Assembly: GCA_021735115.1 (NCBI GenBank)
Contig: JAIPHQ010000005.1
Coordinates: 1-16,334 of the forward strand
Length of the DNA stretch: 16,334 bases
Origin: Candidatus Omnitrophota bacterium
GTDB lineage: Bacteria > Omnitrophota > Koll11 > Duberdicusellales > 4484-171
Reading direction: 5' to 3'
Shown: positions 13,946 through 16,334 of the stretch, piece after piece
Layout of the letters: every line of letters begins with the position of its first letter
Position numbering within the stretch: position 1 is the stretch's first letter
Notes under the pieces: model-generated
Told to the model about the DNA's origin: nothing
Databases searched by the model: none
What the model saw: the letters and a program-made list of their open reading frames with translations, nothing else
Translations under genes and position numbers: made by a program

Positions 13946-13979
13946 AATGAGTAGTTTGTGCAAAGAAAATGAGTAGTTT
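13946..13979 (+). repeat. 12-bp direct repeat at 22-bp period upstream of the secreted-protein gene
   Basis: AATGAGTAGTTT occurs at 13946-13957 and again at 13968-13979, starts 22 bp apart, or about two helical turns. It lies 78-111 bp before the predicted ATG at 14057. The spacing would suit a tandem-site activator binding one face of the DNA. No convincing promoter hexamers were found nearby. The rest of the 183-bp gap shows nothing else I can support. Confidence 0.45.
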
Positions 13980-14056
13980 TACCTATAGAAAAAGGCCCCT
14001 ATTTATGGCATATTGTAAGTAGCTTGAGAAAAAAGACCGGGTAACTGGGGAAAATA

Positions 14057-16334
14057 ATGATAAATAAAATAATTAAAAAAGTGAAGTGTGGAGACCTGAC
14101 CCCTATTTTTGTGTTGTTTTTAGGGGTATTTTTTCTGCCCGCCTTTGCTAACCCCGATACAGTTAGTTACCAATCAGCTATAGTTTGGAGCGTCGATGGC
14201 CAGGGAGATTATTCTCTTGACCCGGAAAGTTTCCCCGAAACCGGTATCTATGAACTTAACTCAAGCTATTCCAGCGACGGCCAGATCGAGACTATTACTG
14301 CCACCTGGGAGTTTGAAGGCCAGGTAAGGCTGGAAGTTTCTGCTGACGGCGGAAATAACTATATCCCGGTAACTTATGGAACTCCGGTATCAAGCCAAAC
14401 CTCGCCAAATTTTGTCTCAGGAGACAGCCTAAGATGGAGAGCAATCTTTTCTAAAGATAGCACGCTTTATAAAGTAAAAATTACCTACACTGACAGTTCA
14501 GGAGTAGCCGGTAGTTTTGGCCAACCAGAGTTATCTGGTTTTAACTACAGAAAACCAATAGAGATAGTTAACCCTTTAAGCCGGCCTTTGTATAACTACC
14601 AACTTCAAATTAAAATAGCCCAAGGAAGTTCTTTAGAGGAAGCAGATATTTATTGCCAGGGAAATAGCCAAGTTGATTTTAAAGATATTCGTTTTACCAG
14701 TGCCGACGGCCAAACACCTCTTTCTTATTATCAGGAAGCTGTCAGCGGCGAAGCTCCAAATCGTGTAGCTACTTTTTGGGTTAAGCTGCCCTACATTCCA
14801 GCCGAGGGCCTCAGTCTGTATCTTTACTATGGTAACTCTCAAGCCAAAGACTTATCTAACCCGGAAGCAGTTTTTGATTTCTACGAAACTTTCTCCGGCA
14901 AAAAACTAAATCAAGACAAGTGGCAGCTTTATACTCAACTTACCGGAGAGTACGAAGTTGCTGATTCTCAATTAAAACTATCCGGGGCAAAAATTATCTC
15001 TAAAAACTACCAGCTTAAAGATGGTATTTTAGAAGTTAAAGCCGCCCCTGAAGATGAAGTTAGAGTTATTGTCAGAGAAGACAAAGAAAATCCTAATTCA
15101 ACCCAGGTAGGTTATTCTTCAAATATAGATGATGCCCAGCATTGCATAGCCATAGGCAATATAGTAAAAGCAAATAACCCGATTGCTATTTCTCCTGCTG
15201 CTTCTTATAACTATAAAGTTGTAGCAAAAGAGAGCAGCCTTACTTTTTACCGCGGCCAAGAATCAGTATCCTATCAGGATGAAACTGGAATTAAAGAAGG
15301 TTATATTGGTCTGGAGACTGGAGATAGCGACGGCAGTTACTATGATTGGATACGAGTTAGAAAGTATGCCGAAGAAAAACCTTATCTAGATAATCAGCAG
15401 GAATCTGAACAAGAAAAAGTCTCCTTACCTATATTTAATAGTTTAAAGATAACTGCAGACGGGGATTTAATCTCAGAAGAAGACAAAGAAGGAAGTTACA
15501 GTTCAGTTCTTTTTGATCTTCCTTACCAAGTCAGGGTGGTTGTTCCTTATCTAGAGACCGTATCAAATACAGAGGGAGAAGAACCGGCAGTTGAGTTTGA
15601 TATCTCAGTAGACGGCGGAGACAGCTATATAACTGATTCTAAAAATGATACCTACTACTATGCTTCTCAAGGCGATTTTTCCCCTGGAAACAACTTAAAG
15701 TTTGAGTTAAAATTAAAAGAGGAAAAGGTTAAAAGGGTTAGCATCGACTACCGGCAAGGCAAGATACTTATTATCTCTCCTAACGGCGATGAAAGTTGGC
15801 CGGCTGGCCAAACCAAAGAGATCCTTTGGTCGGCTCTGGGCCATCAGGATTCATACCCGGTAAAGATAGAGTACAGTCTTGACAACGGAGCTACTTTTAA
15901 AACAATTGCTAAAGAAGTAAAAAATAGCGGCAGTTTTGTTTGGGATATACCTGAAGATATGAGTTCTGGCCAAGCAAAGATAAAAGTTTCTGACTATTAT
16001 GATAGTTCAGTCTATGGATTATCCAGTGATACATTTACGATTGGCCAGGAGCAGATAGAGACAGAAGAAGCCAAAGAAATAGTTGAAAAAGAAGTAAGAG
16101 TTAGCCAACAAGATGAGCTGGCTGAACTTACTGCCCAAGAAGCCAAGATCGGTGATGACCTCCGAGAAGATATCGTTATCGATGCCAATGTTACGATAAG
16201 AGCAAGAAAAGACCTAAAGTTCAACAGCTTAACTATCGGTGACGGAACAGGCCAAAATAAATCAACCTTGATCCTTTATGGAGATATAGATTCAGAAAGC
16301 GGAGATATCCTGATCCGCAAAGGTGGAGAACTTA
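14057..16334 (+). CDS. Large secreted multidomain protein (DUF2341-like, Kre9/KNH-like), 3' end beyond window
   Basis: An open frame of 759 codons runs from ATG 14057 past the window end with no stop. Residues 1-31 form a signal peptide: basic MINKIIKKVK, hydrophobic IFVLFLGVFFLPAFA, likely cleavage after Ala31. Then come a beta-rich domain (about 38-147, RLEVSADGGNNYIPV); a DUF2341-like domain (160-275, FNYRKPIEIVNP, DIRF, WVKLPYIPAEGLSLYLYYGN); a concanavalin-like region (276-437) ending DWIRVRKYAEE; a second domain resembling the first (about 462-566, FDISVDGGDSYI); a Kre9/KNH-like Ig domain (569-662, ISPNGDESWPAG, SLDNGATF, WDIP); an acidic helical stretch (664-705); and the start of a probable beta-solenoid. 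It is likely exported and surface-bound or released. GGGG 6 nt upstream is a weak Shine-Dalgarno. Codons 9-16 lie in REP-like copy D. Confidence 0.85.
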   Translation, partial: MINKIIKKVKCGDLTPIFVLFLGVFFLPAFANPDTVSYQSAIVWSVDGQGDYSLDPESFPETGIYELNSSYSSDGQIETITATWEFEGQVRLEVSADGGNNYIPVTYGTPVSSQTSPNFVSGDSLRWRAIFSKDSTLYKVKITYTDSSGVAGSFGQPELSGFNYRKPIEIVNPLSRPLYNYQLQIKIAQGSSLEEADIYCQGNSQVDFKDIRFTSADGQTPLSYYQEAVSGEAPNRVATFWVKLPYIPAEGLSLYLYYGNSQAKDLSNPEAVFDFYETFSGKKLNQDKWQLYTQLTGEYEVADSQLKLSGAKIISKNYQLKDGILEVKAAPEDEVRVIVREDKENPNSTQVGYSSNIDDAQHCIAIGNIVKANNPIAISPAASYNYKVVAKESSLTFYRGQESVSYQDETGIKEGYIGLETGDSDGSYYDWIRVRKYAEEKPYLDNQQESEQEKVSLPIFNSLKITADGDLISEEDKEGSYSSVLFDLPYQVRVVVPYLETVSNTEGEEPAVEFDISVDGGDSYITDSKNDTYYYASQGDFSPGNNLKFELKLKEEKVKRVSIDYRQGKILIISPNGDESWPAGQTKEILWSALGHQDSYPVKIEYSLDNGATFKTIAKEVKNSGSFVWDIPEDMSSGQAKIKVSDYYDSSVYGLSSDTFTIGQEQIETEEAKEIVEKEVRVSQQDELAELTAQEAKIGDDLREDIVIDANVTIRARKDLKFNSLTIGDGTGQNKSTLILYGDIDSESGDILIRKGGEL
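14081..14103 (-). repeat. REP-like repeat, copy D, inside a signal-peptide coding region
   Basis: On the - strand this matches the 23-bp repeat at 21 positions. The changes are T to A at position 17 and G to C at position 21, the latter breaking a stem pair, so the copy is partly decayed. The tail continues ACTTTTTTAATTAT, similar to the tail of copy C (ACTCTTTTTAATAAG), suggesting a right-end-type copy. It is read in frame as VKCGDLTP, residues 9-16 of the secreted protein. Confidence 0.8.

Noticed and set aside
1774..14103. CRISPR array from the repeated 23-bp units
   Set aside because: The four copies are kilobases apart in both orientations with no spacers; they match a REP/transposase family instead.

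Overview
The window (16,334 bp, clearly AT-rich) looks like chromosome from a Gram-negative, probably uncultivated bacterium. Support for this is a secretin (an outer-membrane pore), a GspC-like inner-membrane protein, a secreted protein with DUF2341-like and Kre9/KNH-like domains, and several hairpin-forming intergenic repeats. The combination reminds me of Omnitrophota-like genomes, but nothing here fixes the phylum. Every confident gene is on the + strand. No stretch over 300 bases lacks a gene.

Layout. (1) 3-593: the 3' end of glnS. (2) 680-5191: a glycine cleavage operon, gcvT-gcvH-gcvPA-gcvPB, encoding the T, H and two-subunit P proteins. The L protein (dihydrolipoamide dehydrogenase) is not here. 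The gaps hold stem-loops, and one holds a solo REP-like repeat. (3) 5374-12324: an envelope and signalling block. It encodes an ExeA/GspA-type ATPase, a one-TM GspC-like protein, a secretin with a lipobox and an unusual C-terminal Lys/Glu-rich stalk plus TPR, a NarL-type sensor kinase and a NarL/LuxR-type response regulator. The secretin and kinase genes are 5 nt apart. The kinase and regulator genes are separated by a 1.14-kb mobile unit. (4) 10524-11662: that unit is a REP-associated HUH/Y1 transposase gene bounded by inverted copies of a 23-bp hairpin repeat. Further solo copies lie at 1774 and 14081. (5) 12345-13883: an accessory gene (AlbA_2, HATPase_c_4 and winged-helix regions) flanked by an 11-bp direct repeat. 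(6) 14057 to the end: a large secreted protein, open at its 3' end. Its signal-peptide N-region is partly encoded by a REP-like copy.

How the parts fit. The gcv genes make a glycine decarboxylation and one-carbon module. The ATPase, GspC-like protein and secretin look like the envelope-spanning part of a type II secretion or type IV pilus-like machine without its GspE/F/G genes, and the adjacent two-component pair may control or sense it. The REP/transposase family has reshaped three junctions: gcvT-gcvH, kinase-regulator, and the start of the secreted protein.
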